Shown piece by piece: positions 46,420 through 55,310 of a DNA stretch of 64,000 bases. The notes under the pieces are model-generated. The model saw only the letters and a program-made list of their open reading frames with translations. It ran no database searches and had not been told where the DNA came from. Position 1 is the stretch's first letter; the number at the start of each line of letters is the position of its first letter. The DNA is taken from assembly GCF_003337565.1 (NCBI RefSeq), contig NZ_QPJL01000013.1, positions 38,662 to 102,661 on the forward strand. Reading direction: 5' to 3'. The translations under genes and the position numbers were made by a program. This DNA comes from Paracoccus lutimaris (GTDB lineage: Bacteria > Pseudomonadota > Alphaproteobacteria > Rhodobacterales > Rhodobacteraceae).

Positions 46420-47445
46420 TCAGACGCGCAGTCGTACCGGCTGGCCCGAGCGCACGGATTCGTCCGCCGCAAGGCAGACCGCCAGCGAGGCGACCGCATC
46501 CTGCATGTGCCGCGTCAGGTCGGTATCATTCGCGATGGCGCGGGCCATGAAGGCGGCTTCGGCATCGCAGAGGTCCTGATGGCCCGGCTCTCCGTCCATC
46601 GACAGGTCCTGATCGGGCTGGCCGACCCGGTGCAGCCGCAGCTTCGAGGTCTGCGTATGGGTGTCGATATCGTCCGAGCGCGCGTCAGCCGGCATGCGGA
46701 TGCTGACGGCGCCATTCGGGCTGACCACGTCTTTGACGAAAAACGCCGTATCCGACATCATCGGACCCCAGCCCGCCTCATACCAGCCCAGCGAGCCGTC
46801 GTCGAAGATCACCTGGAAATGGCCGTAATTATACATGTCCCCGGCGATCTCGTCCGACAGGCGCAGGCCCATGCCGCGCACCTCGACCGGGGCGGCGTCG
46901 GTGATCTGGCACATGACATCGACGTAATGGACGCCGCAATCGACTATGGGGGGCGTGGTCTGCATCAGCGCCTTGTGGACCGCCCATGTCGGACCCGAGC
47001 TTTGCTGGTTCAGGTTCAGCCGGAACACATAGGGGCCGCCAAGGGCGCGGGCTTCAGTGATCAGGCGTTGCCAGCTTGGGTGGTGGCGCAGGATGTAGCC
47101 CACGACCAGCTTGCGGCCGGTTTCCCGCGCCGTCTCGACCACGCGGCGGGCATCCGCGACCGTGGTGGCAAGGGGTTTCTCGACAAAGACATGCGCGCCG
47201 GCCCGCAAGGCGGCGATGGCATATTCGGCATGGCTGTCGGAATAGGTGGCGATGACCACGATATCGGGGCGCAGGCGCTCCAGCGCCTCGTGAAAGTCGT
47301 GGCTGAAGGGGATACCCGCCAGTTCCGGCGGCAGCGCGATGCGCGAGCGGTTTACCAGCCCGACCAGTTCCGCGCCCGGCTGCCTTGCCCATGCCAGCGC
47401 ATGGCTGCGCCCCATATTGCCAAGGCCGGCGACCATGACCCGCAT
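46420..47445 (-). CDS. Gfo/Idh/MocA family oxidoreductase
   Basis: The 341-residue protein has an N-terminal Rossmann fold (MVAGLGNMGRSHALAW), the conserved VFVEKPLATT and a C-terminal alpha/beta domain with DCGVHYVDVM, whose His may be catalytic. Members oxidise or reduce sugars and polyols with NAD(P); the substrate here is unknown. ATG 47445 lies three bases after the iscR stop, so the two are in one operon, an unusual partner for iscR. Confidence 0.88.
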   Translation of the reverse strand: MRVMVAGLGNMGRSHALAWARQPGAELVGLVNRSRIALPPELAGIPFSHDFHEALERLRPDIVVIATYSDSHAEYAIAALRAGAHVFVEKPLATTVADARRVVETARETGRKLVVGYILRHHPSWQRLITEARALGGPYVFRLNLNQQSSGPTWAVHKALMQTTPPIVDCGVHYVDVMCQITDAAPVEVRGMGLRLSDEIAGDMYNYGHFQVIFDDGSLGWYEAGWGPMMSDTAFFVKDVVSPNGAVSIRMPADARSDDIDTHTQTSKLRLHRVGQPDQDLSMDGEPGHQDLCDAEAAFMARAIANDTDLTRHMQDAVASLAVCLAADESVRSGQPVRLRV

Positions 47446-47448
47446 GGA

Positions 47449-47907
47449 TCAGTCGTCCACGATCGACAGAAGCTTGGGCAGGGCGGGGCAGGGCAGCAAC
47501 TGGTTGCGCGCCACGTCCGCCAGCGTGTGATTGTGCAAGAACACATAAACATGCGCCGACAGGCTTTCCCAGAGCCGGTTCGAGAGCGTCTGCGCCCGCG
47601 ACCCCGAGACCCCGCCCGAGGCACCGGCGCCGACATGCATGGCGCTGACGGTTTCATCCACCGCCTCGAGGATCTCGGCGATACGGATCGTCTCGGGGGC
47701 CTTGGCCAGCCGGTAGCCGCCGCCCGGCCCGCGCACGGAATCGACCAGTCCGGCGCGGCGCAGGCGCACGAAAAGCTGTTCCAGATAGGGCAGCGAGATG
47801 TCCTGCCGTTTCGAGATCTCGGCCAGCGAGGTCAGGTCATCGCCCTTGGCAATGGCCAGATCGACCAGCGCGATGACCGCATAGCGGCCCTTGGTTGACA
47901 GTTTCAT
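47449..47907 (-). CDS. iscR: Rrf2 family regulator, IscR-like, single cysteine
   Basis: The 152-residue regulator has the Rrf2 winged helix (MKLSTKGRYAVIALVDLA, LPYLEQLFVRLRRAGLV, GPGGGYRL). The region that in E. coli IscR carries three Fe-S cysteines reads GAGASGGVSGSRAQTLSNRLW, with none. The only cysteine is near the C-terminus in LLPCPAL. A one-cysteine IscR has been described in Rhodobacter sphaeroides. ATG 47907 follows GAGGAG. No isc or suf genes follow in this window; a Gfo/Idh gene does. Confidence 0.9.
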   Translation of the reverse strand: MKLSTKGRYAVIALVDLAIAKGDDLTSLAEISKRQDISLPYLEQLFVRLRRAGLVDSVRGPGGGYRLAKAPETIRIAEILEAVDETVSAMHVGAGASGGVSGSRAQTLSNRLWESLSAHVYVFLHNHTLADVARNQLLPCPALPKLLSIVDD

Positions 47908-48070
47908 CTTGCCTCTCCTCTGCCCGCGACGCATAGACAAAACGCGCCACGGGGCCCAAACCCCGGGGCCGTCCTTGAATGCGTCTTGCCTTGGCCGGGC
48001 GCGCTTCCCAGATAACGATCTAGAGCCGCGCCGCCACAGGGTCAAGAAACCCGAGTTTCAAAGGAAGCCC

Positions 48071-48730
48071 ATGCCCGAACTGATTTTCCCCGGCCCCGAA
48101 GGTCGTCTGGAAGGCCGTTATCACGCCCAGCCCAATCCCGACGCCCCCATCGCCATCATCCTGCACCCGCATCCGCAATATGGCGGCACGATGAACAACC
48201 GGGTCGTCTATAACCTGCATTACGCCTTTCACCGCATGGGTTTTACCGTCATGCGGTTCAACTTTCGCGGCGTGGGCCGCAGCCAGGGCGAGTTCGATCA
48301 GGGCATCGGTGAATTGAGCGATGCCGCCTCGGCGCTGGATTACCTGCAGGCGATGAACCCCAACTCCAAGCATTGCTGGGTCGCGGGTTTCAGCTTTGGG
48401 GCCTGGATCGGGATGCAGCTTTTGATGCGCCGGCCGGAAATTACCGGCTTTATCAGCGTGGCGCCGCCGGCGAACTTGTATGATTTCTCGTTCCTGGCAC
48501 CTTGCCCGGCCTCGGGGCTGATCATCAACGGTACTGCCGACCGCGTGGCGCCGCCCAAGGACACGCATGCCCTGGTGGGCAAGCTGCGCGAGCAAAAGGG
48601 CATCACCATCACCCATGAGGAAATCGAAGGCGCGGACCATTTCTTCCGCGATGACGAGATCTACATGAAGCCGATGATCGACACGGTGCAGACCTATGTC
48701 CGCCGCCGCCTGACCGAGACGACGCGGTGA
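48071..48730 (+). CDS. Alpha/beta hydrolase (COG2945 type)
   Basis: The 219-residue hydrolase has the oxyanion segment LHPHPQYGGTMNN and FRGVGRSQGEFD. The nucleophile elbow is GFSFGAW near residue 110, the acid is in NGTADRVAPP and the His in EGADHFF. The substrate is unknown. In related genomes this gene commonly sits next to iscR, and here it is divergent from it over 163 bases. AAGGAAG precedes ATG 48071. The HD-domain gene overlaps its stop (GTGA). Confidence 0.88.
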   Translation: MPELIFPGPEGRLEGRYHAQPNPDAPIAIILHPHPQYGGTMNNRVVYNLHYAFHRMGFTVMRFNFRGVGRSQGEFDQGIGELSDAASALDYLQAMNPNSKHCWVAGFSFGAWIGMQLLMRRPEITGFISVAPPANLYDFSFLAPCPASGLIINGTADRVAPPKDTHALVGKLREQKGITITHEEIEGADHFFRDDEIYMKPMIDTVQTYVRRRLTETTR

Positions 48731-49914
48731 GTGATGAACGGACCGGGGCTCTGCCCCGGACCCCGGGATATTTGAGTGAAGAAGAAACGGCGCTGGAGCG
48801 GCGTTTTACGTTTCTGAACGAGGCGGACCGGCTGAAATCCGTCGACCGCGCCAATGTGCTGATGGACCTGTCGCGTCCCGAAAACAGTGCCGAGCACAGC
48901 TGGCACGTGGCGCTTTATGCGATGGTGTTCGGGGCTTCGGACCGGGCCATCGCCATGATCCTGATCCATGATCTGGTCGAGATCGACTGCGGCGATCACC
49001 CGATCCATCTGGCCCATGACATGGCGGCGCTGGCCGCTGCTGAAAGTGCGGCCGCCGAGCGGCTGTTTGGCCTGCTGCCCGAGGGCGCGGCGCTGATGGC
49101 GCTTTGGCGCGAATTCGAGGTCGGCGAAAGCGCGGATGCGCGCATGGCCAAGCGGATGGATCACGTCCAGCCGCTGTTTCAGGTGCTTTGCGCGGCCTCG
49201 CCGCTGCCCGATCATATTGCCATTGTGCAAGGCAATATGCATGGCGGTCGCGCCGCGCGGCTTTGGTCGGAATGGCCCGAGGCGATGGCGGCCGCGACGG
49301 ATTTGCTGGAGGGCCGGGCGCCCGTGGGCGAGTTGGCGCAGCGGCTGGCCTTTCTGGCCGAGGCCGACCGGTTGAAGTCCGTCTATCGCGCCAGCACGCT
49401 GGGCGATGCCTCGCGCCATGAAAACAGCGCCGAACACAGCTGGCACCTGGCGCTTTATGCGCTGGTCATGGCCCCCCATGCCGGGGCAGGCACAGATATC
49501 GGCCGCGTCATCCGCATGCTGATCCTGCATGATCTGGTCGAGATCGACGCCGGCGACGTGCCGATCCACGCTGCGAATGGCGCCGCCCATCACGGTGCTG
49601 CGCAGGCTGCCGCCGAAGAGGCCGCCGCCAGGCGCATCTTCGGGCTTTTGCCTGCGGCGCAGGGGCAGGAATTCCACGCGCTTTGGGCCGAGTTCGAGAA
49701 GAATGAGAGCCCGGATGCGGTATTTGCCAAATCGCTGGACCGGGCACAGCCGGTGATGCAGAACATTGTCTCGGGTGGCGGAAGCTGGATCGAATATGAG
49801 GTGACTTATGCCCAGCTGGTAGAGCGGGTGGGTGTGCGCATCGAACGCGGGGCGCCGCATCTGTGGCGCTGGCTGGACGCGCGGGCGCAGGGGTTTTTCA
49901 ACCGCCCGCAATAG
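48727..49914 (+). CDS. Tandem HD-domain protein (two YfbR/HDDC2-like domains)
   Basis: The 395-residue protein consists of two homologous HD domains, about residues 27-195 and 207-390. Each repeats FLxEADRLKSV, ENSAEHSWH and LIxHDLVEID. The metal ligands are present twice: His57 with His81-Asp82, and His237 with His268-Asp269. Single-domain relatives (YfbR, HDDC2) are about 190-200 residues and are 5'-deoxynucleotidases. The GTG start overlaps the upstream stop, but the first 20 codons are the dispersed repeat, so TTG 48772 is a serious alternative. The function is inferred only at the family level. Confidence 0.85.
   Translation: MSDERTGALPRTPGYLSEEETALERRFTFLNEADRLKSVDRANVLMDLSRPENSAEHSWHVALYAMVFGASDRAIAMILIHDLVEIDCGDHPIHLAHDMAALAAAESAAAERLFGLLPEGAALMALWREFEVGESADARMAKRMDHVQPLFQVLCAASPLPDHIAIVQGNMHGGRAARLWSEWPEAMAAATDLLEGRAPVGELAQRLAFLAEADRLKSVYRASTLGDASRHENSAEHSWHLALYALVMAPHAGAGTDIGRVIRMLILHDLVEIDAGDVPIHAANGAAHHGAAQAAAEEAAARRIFGLLPAAQGQEFHALWAEFEKNESPDAVFAKSLDRAQPVMQNIVSGGGSWIEYEVTYAQLVERVGVRIERGAPHLWRWLDARAQGFFNRPQ
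48743..48785 (+). repeat. Dispersed repeat, copy C, inside the start of the HD gene
   Basis: CCGGGGC and GCCCCGG form a hairpin (48743-48759). The block CCCCGGGATATTTGAG and then TGAAGAAGAAACGG follows. It matches the core of copies A and B. The reading frame runs through it and encodes TGALPRTPGYLSEEE. Confidence 0.55.
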
Positions 49915-49937
49915 GCCTGCGACAGAATGTTTCGAAT

Positions 49938-49955
49938 GGTATGCAATCGCATACC
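49938..49955. promoter_or_regulatory. Perfect inverted repeat upstream of icd
   Basis: GGTATGC (49938-49944) and GCATACC (49949-49955) flank AATC. The dyad lies 68 bases before the icd start and about 30 bases upstream of a possible -10 (TATAGC, 49983-49988). It has the size and symmetry of an operator for a dimeric regulator; which one is unknown. It is less likely to be a terminator, since only mixed CCTTTCC bases follow. Confidence 0.5.
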
Positions 49956-50022
49956 GGCCTTTCCTTTTACGGCGAATGCCGCTATAGCGCGGGCGAGCCG
50001 AATCTAACCAAAGGGACCACCC

Positions 50023-51237
50023 ATGTCGAAGATCAAGGTAGCGAACCCTGTCGTCGAGCTCGACGGCGACGAGATGACCCGGATCATCTGGGATTTCATC
50101 AAGCAAAAGCTGATCCTGCCCTATCTCGACGTGAACCTGAAATATTACGATCTGGGCATCGAGGAGCGTGACCGCACCGACGACCAGGTTACCGTGGACT
50201 CGGCCGAGGCGATCAAGAAATACGGCGTCGGCGTGAAATGCGCCACCATCACTCCCGACGAGGCCCGCGTCGAGGAATTCGGCCTGAAGAAGATGTGGAA
50301 ATCGCCCAACGGCACCATCCGCAACATTCTGGGCGGGGTGATCTTTCGCGAGCCGATCATCGCCAAGAACGTGCCGCGTCTGGTGCCACATTGGACGAAA
50401 CCGATCATCGTCGGCCGCCACGCATTCGGCGACCAGTACAAGGCCACCGATTTCCGCTATCCGGGCAAGGGCACGCTGTCGATCAAGTTCGTCGGCGAGG
50501 ATGGTGAGGTGATCGAGCACGAGGTCTATCAGGCCCCCGGCTCGGGCGTCGCCATGGCGATGTACAACCTTGACCAGTCGATCATCGATTTCGCCCGCGC
50601 CTCGCTGAACTATGGTCTGAGCCGTGGCTATCCGGTCTATCTCTCGACCAAGAACACCATCCTGAAAGCCTATGACGGCCGCTTCAAGGACCTGTTCGCC
50701 AAGGTCTATGCCGAGGAATTCGAAGAGCAGTTCAAGAAAAAGGGCATCCATTACGAGCATCGCCTGATCGACGACATGGTGGCCTCGGCGCTGAAATGGT
50801 CGGGCGGCTATGTCTGGGCCTGCAAGAACTACGATGGCGACGTGGAATCCGACATCGTGGCGCAGGGCTTTGGTTCGCTGGGGCTGATGACCTCGGTTCT
50901 GATGACGCCCGATGGCAAGATCGTGGAATCCGAAGCCGCGCATGGCACCGTGACGCGCCATTACCGCGAGCATCAGAAGGGTAACCAGACCTCGACCAAC
51001 TCGATCGCCTCGATCTTTGCCTGGACCGGCGGGCTGAAGCATCGCGCGAAGCTCGATGACAACGCCGCGCTGATGAACTTTGCCGAGACGCTGGAGAAGG
51101 TCACCGTGAAGGCGGTCGAGGGTGGTTACATGACCAAGGACCTCGCGCTGCTGGTCGGGCCGGACCAGAAATGGATGACCACCATGGGTTATCTGGAAAA
51201 GGTCGACGAATATCTGAACAACGCGCTGATCGGCTGA
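50023..51237 (+). CDS. icd: NADP-dependent isocitrate dehydrogenase
   Basis: Icd oxidises isocitrate to 2-oxoglutarate in the citric acid cycle. The 404-residue protein is of the eukaryote-like homodimeric type, with [13 protein letters not shown] at the start, [10 protein letters not shown], the text [14 protein letters not shown] and [15 protein letters not shown] in the second half. AAAGGGA precedes ATG 50023. An inverted repeat and a possible -10 lie upstream. An intrinsic terminator follows. Confidence 0.96.
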   Translation: MSKIKVANPVVELDGDEMTRIIWDFIKQKLILPYLDVNLKYYDLGIEERDRTDDQVTVDSAEAIKKYGVGVKCATITPDEARVEEFGLKKMWKSPNGTIRNILGGVIFREPIIAKNVPRLVPHWTKPIIVGRHAFGDQYKATDFRYPGKGTLSIKFVGEDGEVIEHEVYQAPGSGVAMAMYNLDQSIIDFARASLNYGLSRGYPVYLSTKNTILKAYDGRFKDLFAKVYAEEFEEQFKKKGIHYEHRLIDDMVASALKWSGGYVWACKNYDGDVESDIVAQGFGSLGLMTSVLMTPDGKIVESEAAHGTVTRHYREHQKGNQTSTNSIASIFAWTGGLKHRAKLDDNAALMNFAETLEKVTVKAVEGGYMTKDLALLVGPDQKWMTTMGYLEKVDEYLNNALIG

Positions 51238-51260
51238 TCGGGCGACAGGCAGGTTGCGAG

Positions 51261-51286
51261 GGGCCGGGGGGAATCCCGGCCCTTTT
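51261..51286 (+). terminator. Rho-independent terminator after icd
   Basis: GGGCCGGG (51261-51268) pairs perfectly with CCCGGCCC (51275-51282), followed by TTTT. Confidence 0.85.
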
Positions 51287-51306
51287 CGCTTACGGCGCTG
51301 TCCGAT

Positions 51307-51328
51307 GGATATTTGGACATGGAAGAAG
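51307..51328 (+). repeat. Dispersed repeat, degenerate copy D
   Basis: GGATATTTGGACATGG followed by AAGAAG matches the core of the repeat but lacks the CCCCC run and the preceding hairpins. It lies after the icd terminator and before purQ. Confidence 0.5.
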
Positions 51329-51396
51329 TCAAAGCGGCTTAACAGCGGGCGCGCTCTGGGCTAAAGGGGCGGCAGGGTCAAAACCGGAGTCGTGCC

Positions 51397-52065
51397 ATGA
51401 AAGCTGCCGTCATTACCTTTCCCGGATCGAATTGCGACCGCGATCTTGCCGTGGCGCTGGATGCTGCCGGGGCAGATGTGGTGCGGCTGTGGCACAAGGA
51501 CGAGGCGCTGCCGGCGGGCATCGATCTGGTCGCGGTGCCGGGCGGGTTTTCATTCGGCGACTATCTGCGCTGCGGCGCCATCGCCGCGCATTCGCCGATT
51601 GCGCGAGCGGTGCGCGAGCATGCGGCACGCGGCGGCTATGTGCTGGGGATCTGCAACGGCTTTCAGGTTCTGACCGAGTTGGGCCTGCTGCCCGGCGCCT
51701 TGATGCGCAACTCCGGTCTGACATTCATCTGCCGCGAGGTCGGTCTGCGGGTCGCGACCTCGGCCAGCCCCTATACCAGCGCTTACGCCCCGGGCGATGT
51801 CATCACCGTGCCGGTTGCGCATCATGACGGGAATTACCAGATCGATGCCGAAGGTCTTGCCGCGCTGAAGGATCAGGACCGCATCGCCTTTACCTATGCC
51901 GCGCCGGTCAATGGCTCGGTCGAGGATATCGCCGGGGTTCTGTCGGAAAACCGCCGCGTGCTGGGGATGATGCCCCATCCCGAACGCGCCGCCGAGACTG
52001 TCCATGGCGGCACTGATGGCGCGAAGCTTTTCGTGTCGCTGATGCGGGATCTGGTCGCCGCCTGA
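51397..52065 (+). CDS. purQ: Phosphoribosylformylglycinamidine synthase subunit PurQ
   Basis: PurQ supplies ammonia from glutamine to the PurL subunit in purine synthesis. The 222-residue class I glutamine amidotransferase has the cysteine nucleophile in GICNGFQ near residue 88 and the His-Glu pair in MMPHPERA near the C-terminus; the N-terminal [12 protein letters not shown] is typical. purS, usually next to purQ in this group, is not adjacent here, and neither is purL. Confidence 0.94.
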   Translation: MKAAVITFPGSNCDRDLAVALDAAGADVVRLWHKDEALPAGIDLVAVPGGFSFGDYLRCGAIAAHSPIARAVREHAARGGYVLGICNGFQVLTELGLLPGALMRNSGLTFICREVGLRVATSASPYTSAYAPGDVITVPVAHHDGNYQIDAEGLAALKDQDRIAFTYAAPVNGSVEDIAGVLSENRRVLGMMPHPERAAETVHGGTDGAKLFVSLMRDLVAA

Positions 52066-52158
52066 CCGGGGCGGGCCGATCCCAGCCGCCTGACTTGAGC
52101 GACGCCCCGTCGCGCATTAGACTGCGAAGGCCCCCGTCGGGGATGGTGCCGGAGGCTC

Positions 52159-53952
52159 ATGCAAGAGGATGATCACGCAGCCACGAATGGCGATCAGCGG
52201 ACTGGCCGGGCCAGCCGCTGGGGGCTGCGCGGTGCCATCGCGCTGCTGCTGGTCGCGGCGGCGGCGACGATCTGGTTCACCAATGCCTGGCTGACCACGC
52301 GCTTTTCGGAAACCACGCGGGTGCGGACCGAGCTGCGCTCGGCGCTGTATACCGGGAACCTGTTGTCGGAATTGCAGCGCACCTCGGTCGTGCCCCTGTT
52401 GCTGGCGCGCGATCCGTCGCTGATTCTGGCGCTGTCGGGGAACAATTTCTCGGGCAGTTCGGCGCGGCTGATCTCGGCCCAGAAGGAAATCGGCGCGGCT
52501 TCGATCCGGCTTCTGGATGCTTCCGGGCGGCTGGTCGGATCGACCGACCGCAATCTGCTGGGCAAGAACTACGTGCAGGAGCCGTTCTTTGTCGAGCCGC
52601 TGCGCTCGAAGGACACCGTGTTCAACGTCACCACCAATCCGCAGGGCGGCTATGAGTTCACCTATTCCCGGGCGGTGGTCTCGGACGGGCGCACGCTGGG
52701 GGTGGTCGTCGTCGGCACCGATCTGACGCCTCTGGTGCGGTCCTGGGCGGGAATTTCGGACGCTATCGCGGTCACCGACAGCGAGGGCAACATCATCCTG
52801 TCCACCGAGCCGCGCTGGCGCGGGCTGACCTTGCCCGAGGCGCTGGCGGTGCGCTCGGCGCCCTCGGCCATCTCGCGGGCGTTTCAGGTGACGGCGGACT
52901 GGACCTCGCCCGCCGCCGACGCCTATCTGCAGGGCAAGGCGGTGATGCAGGCCGAGACGCGGATCCCCTTCCGCGGCTGGAAGATGATCTCGTTCACCAC
53001 CTATGATTCGGTGCGTGAGCGGGTGAATGCGGTTCTGGCATTGGTCATCATGGGCTTTGCCATCCTGCTGGCGGCGGCGTTCTATCTGCTGTCACGGCGG
53101 GCGCGGGTCGAATCGGCGGCCTATATGCGCGAATCGGCCGATCTGCGGGCGCTGAACATGCGCCTGACCCGCGAGATCGCCGAACGCGAGCGCGTGCAGA
53201 AGGAATTGCGCGTGGCCGAGCAGACCGTGCAGCAATCCTCGAAACTGGCGGCCCTGGGCGAGATGTCGGCGGGCGTCAGCCATGAGCTGAACCAGCCCCT
53301 TGCCGCGATGAAGACCTATCTGGCCGGCGCACGTCTGCTGCTGCAGCGCGGGCGCGGCGAGGAGGCGCTGTCCAGTTTCCAGCGCATCGACGATCTGGTC
53401 GAGCGCATGGGCGCCATCACCCGGCAGCTGAAATCCTATGCCCGCAAGGGCGGCGAGGCCTTTGAGCCGGTCGACCTGCGCGCGGCGCTCTCCAGCGCGC
53501 TGGTGATGATGGAGCCGCAATTGCGCAGCCGCACCATCCGTTTGCAGCGCAATGCGCCGCGTTTTCCGGTGATGGTCTATTGCGACCGTATCCGGCTTGA
53601 ACAGATCATCATCAACCTGCTGCGCAATGCCGTCGATGCGATCAAGGGCATCCGCGACCCCGCCATCGAGATCACTGTCAGCGCCGGTTCTCACGCTTTC
53701 TTGTCCGTCCGCGACAACGGGCCGGGTGTCTCGGACCTGGAAAATCTGTTTGAACCTTTTTTCACGACCAAGACCCCCGGTGAGGGCACCGGGCTTGGGC
53801 TTGCGATCTCGTCGGGGATCGCGGCAGATTTCGGAGGTCGGCTGACCGCGCATAATGCATCTGATGAAGGCGGCAAGGGCGCCGTCTTTGAACTTGAACT
53901 GCCGCTTCTGGATCCGGGCCGCAAGACGGGCCCCCGGATGGCCGCAGAGTAA
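52159..53952 (+). CDS. dctB: DctB-like sensor histidine kinase
   Basis: The 597-residue kinase has two membrane helices (about 24-42 and 293-312) around a periplasmic double-PAS sensor of about 250 residues with LLDASGRLVGSTDRNLLG. A coiled segment and a kinase core follow, with the phosphoacceptor His375 in SHELNQPLAAMKTY and the ATP-site text NLLRNAVDAIKG, DNGPGVS and GTGLGLAIS. DctB in rhizobia senses C4-dicarboxylates. GGAGG precedes ATG 52159. dctD follows by 16 bases. No dicarboxylate transporter gene is adjacent. Confidence 0.9.
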   Translation: MQEDDHAATNGDQRTGRASRWGLRGAIALLLVAAAATIWFTNAWLTTRFSETTRVRTELRSALYTGNLLSELQRTSVVPLLLARDPSLILALSGNNFSGSSARLISAQKEIGAASIRLLDASGRLVGSTDRNLLGKNYVQEPFFVEPLRSKDTVFNVTTNPQGGYEFTYSRAVVSDGRTLGVVVVGTDLTPLVRSWAGISDAIAVTDSEGNIILSTEPRWRGLTLPEALAVRSAPSAISRAFQVTADWTSPAADAYLQGKAVMQAETRIPFRGWKMISFTTYDSVRERVNAVLALVIMGFAILLAAAFYLLSRRARVESAAYMRESADLRALNMRLTREIAERERVQKELRVAEQTVQQSSKLAALGEMSAGVSHELNQPLAAMKTYLAGARLLLQRGRGEEALSSFQRIDDLVERMGAITRQLKSYARKGGEAFEPVDLRAALSSALVMMEPQLRSRTIRLQRNAPRFPVMVYCDRIRLEQIIINLLRNAVDAIKGIRDPAIEITVSAGSHAFLSVRDNGPGVSDLENLFEPFFTTKTPGEGTGLGLAISSGIAADFGGRLTAHNASDEGGKGAVFELELPLLDPGRKTGPRMAAE

Positions 53953-53968
53953 AATGAGGTAATGGCCC

Positions 53969-55294
53969 ATGAGCCGCACGTTAAAGATAGCCGTTGTCGA
54001 CGATGAACCGGATATGCGCGAATCGATCAGCCAGTGGCTGGTGCTTTCGGGCTTTGATACGGAAACCTTTGCCAGCGCCGATGAGGCGTTGAAGGTGATA
54101 GGCGCCGATTGGCCGGGCGTCGTCGTCTCGGATATCCGCATGCCGGGCATGGACGGGATGGCTTTCCTCAAGCGGTTGATGGGTATCGATTCGGGCCTGC
54201 CGGTCATCATGATCACCGGTCATGGAGACGTGCCGATGGCGGTCGAAGCGATGCGCATCGGTGCCATGGACTTCATGGAAAAGCCTTTCAACCCTGAGCG
54301 CCTGACCGAGCTGGTGAAAAAGGCCAGTCAGGCCCGGCGGATGACGCTGGACAACCGTGCCCTGCGCCGCGACCTGTCCGAGGGCCAGCAGGTCATGTCC
54401 AAGCTGATCGGCGCCAGCCCGGTCATGGACCGCCTGCGCGAGGACATCCTTGATCTGGGGCAGGCCGATGGCCACGTGCTGATCGATGGCGAAACCGGCA
54501 CCGGCAAGACGCTGGTTGCCCATGCCCTGCATGCCGTGGGGCCGCGCGCCAGCAAGAAATTCGTGCCGATCTCCTGCGCTGCCTATAATGACGAGGTGCT
54601 GGCCGCCAAGCTCTTCGGCCCGGTCGAAAACGGTCTGCCCGCTGTCGAGGAAGCGCGCGGCGGTACGCTGTGCCTTGAGGATATCGAGGCACTGTCCGAC
54701 CCCCTGCAGGCGCGGCTGCTGGCCTTTATCAGCGATCAGGGCAGCCCGGCCGAGACGCGGATCATCGCCATTTCGAATGCCCGCGGCGAAGGCCGCAAGG
54801 CCGAGGATTCGCTGCGGCCCGACCTGTTCTATCGCCTGACCGCGCTCAAGATCACCCTGCCGCCCTTGCGTTCGCGCGGCGAGGATATCCTGGCGCTGTT
54901 CAACCGCATGACCGAGCAATTCGCCGAGGAATATGGCTGCGAGCCGCCGCAGGTCACCGCGCAAGAGGCCGCCCAGCTGTTGCAGGCGCCCTGGCCCGGC
55001 AACGTGCGCCAGCTGATCAACGTGGCCGAACGCGCTGTCCTGCAGAACCGTCGCGGCTCGGGCTCGATCGCGTCGCTGTTGATGGCGGATGGCGAGGAAA
55101 CCCAGCAGGCCACCACCACCGAGGGCAAGCCGCTGAAAGAATATGTCGAAAGCTTCGAAAAAATGCTGATCGACAATACCATGCGCCGCCACAAGGGCAG
55201 CATCGCCGCCGTCATGGACGAACTGTGCCTGCCGCGCCGGACCCTGAACGAAAAGATGGCCAAATACGGGCTGAGCCGGGGCGACTATCTGTAA
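53969..55294 (+). CDS. dctD: DctD-like response regulator lacking the GAFTGA motif
   Basis: The 441-residue protein has a receiver domain with phosphoacceptor Asp55 in VVSDIRMPGMDG, an AAA+ domain with Walker A GETGTGKT at 174-181, and a Fis-type helix-turn-helix at the end. Where sigma-54 activators have LFGHxxGAFTGA, this one reads LFGPVENGLPAVEEARGGT, so the loop that contacts sigma-54 is missing. Walker B reads LCLEDIE instead of LFLDEI. The arginine-finger region (RPDLFYRL) remains. It probably works at sigma-70 promoters or only binds DNA, which is inference by analogy with NtrC of Rhodobacter capsulatus. Confidence 0.88.
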   Translation: MSRTLKIAVVDDEPDMRESISQWLVLSGFDTETFASADEALKVIGADWPGVVVSDIRMPGMDGMAFLKRLMGIDSGLPVIMITGHGDVPMAVEAMRIGAMDFMEKPFNPERLTELVKKASQARRMTLDNRALRRDLSEGQQVMSKLIGASPVMDRLREDILDLGQADGHVLIDGETGTGKTLVAHALHAVGPRASKKFVPISCAAYNDEVLAAKLFGPVENGLPAVEEARGGTLCLEDIEALSDPLQARLLAFISDQGSPAETRIIAISNARGEGRKAEDSLRPDLFYRLTALKITLPPLRSRGEDILALFNRMTEQFAEEYGCEPPQVTAQEAAQLLQAPWPGNVRQLINVAERAVLQNRRGSGSIASLLMADGEETQQATTTEGKPLKEYVESFEKMLIDNTMRRHKGSIAAVMDELCLPRRTLNEKMAKYGLSRGDYL

Positions 55295-55310
55295 CGTCCC
55301 GGGGGTGGGC

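Noticed and set aside
48694..51042. Long open frame of 782 codons on the minus strand across the HD gene and icd
   Set aside because: It runs through two well-supported plus-strand genes and contains no recognisable domain.
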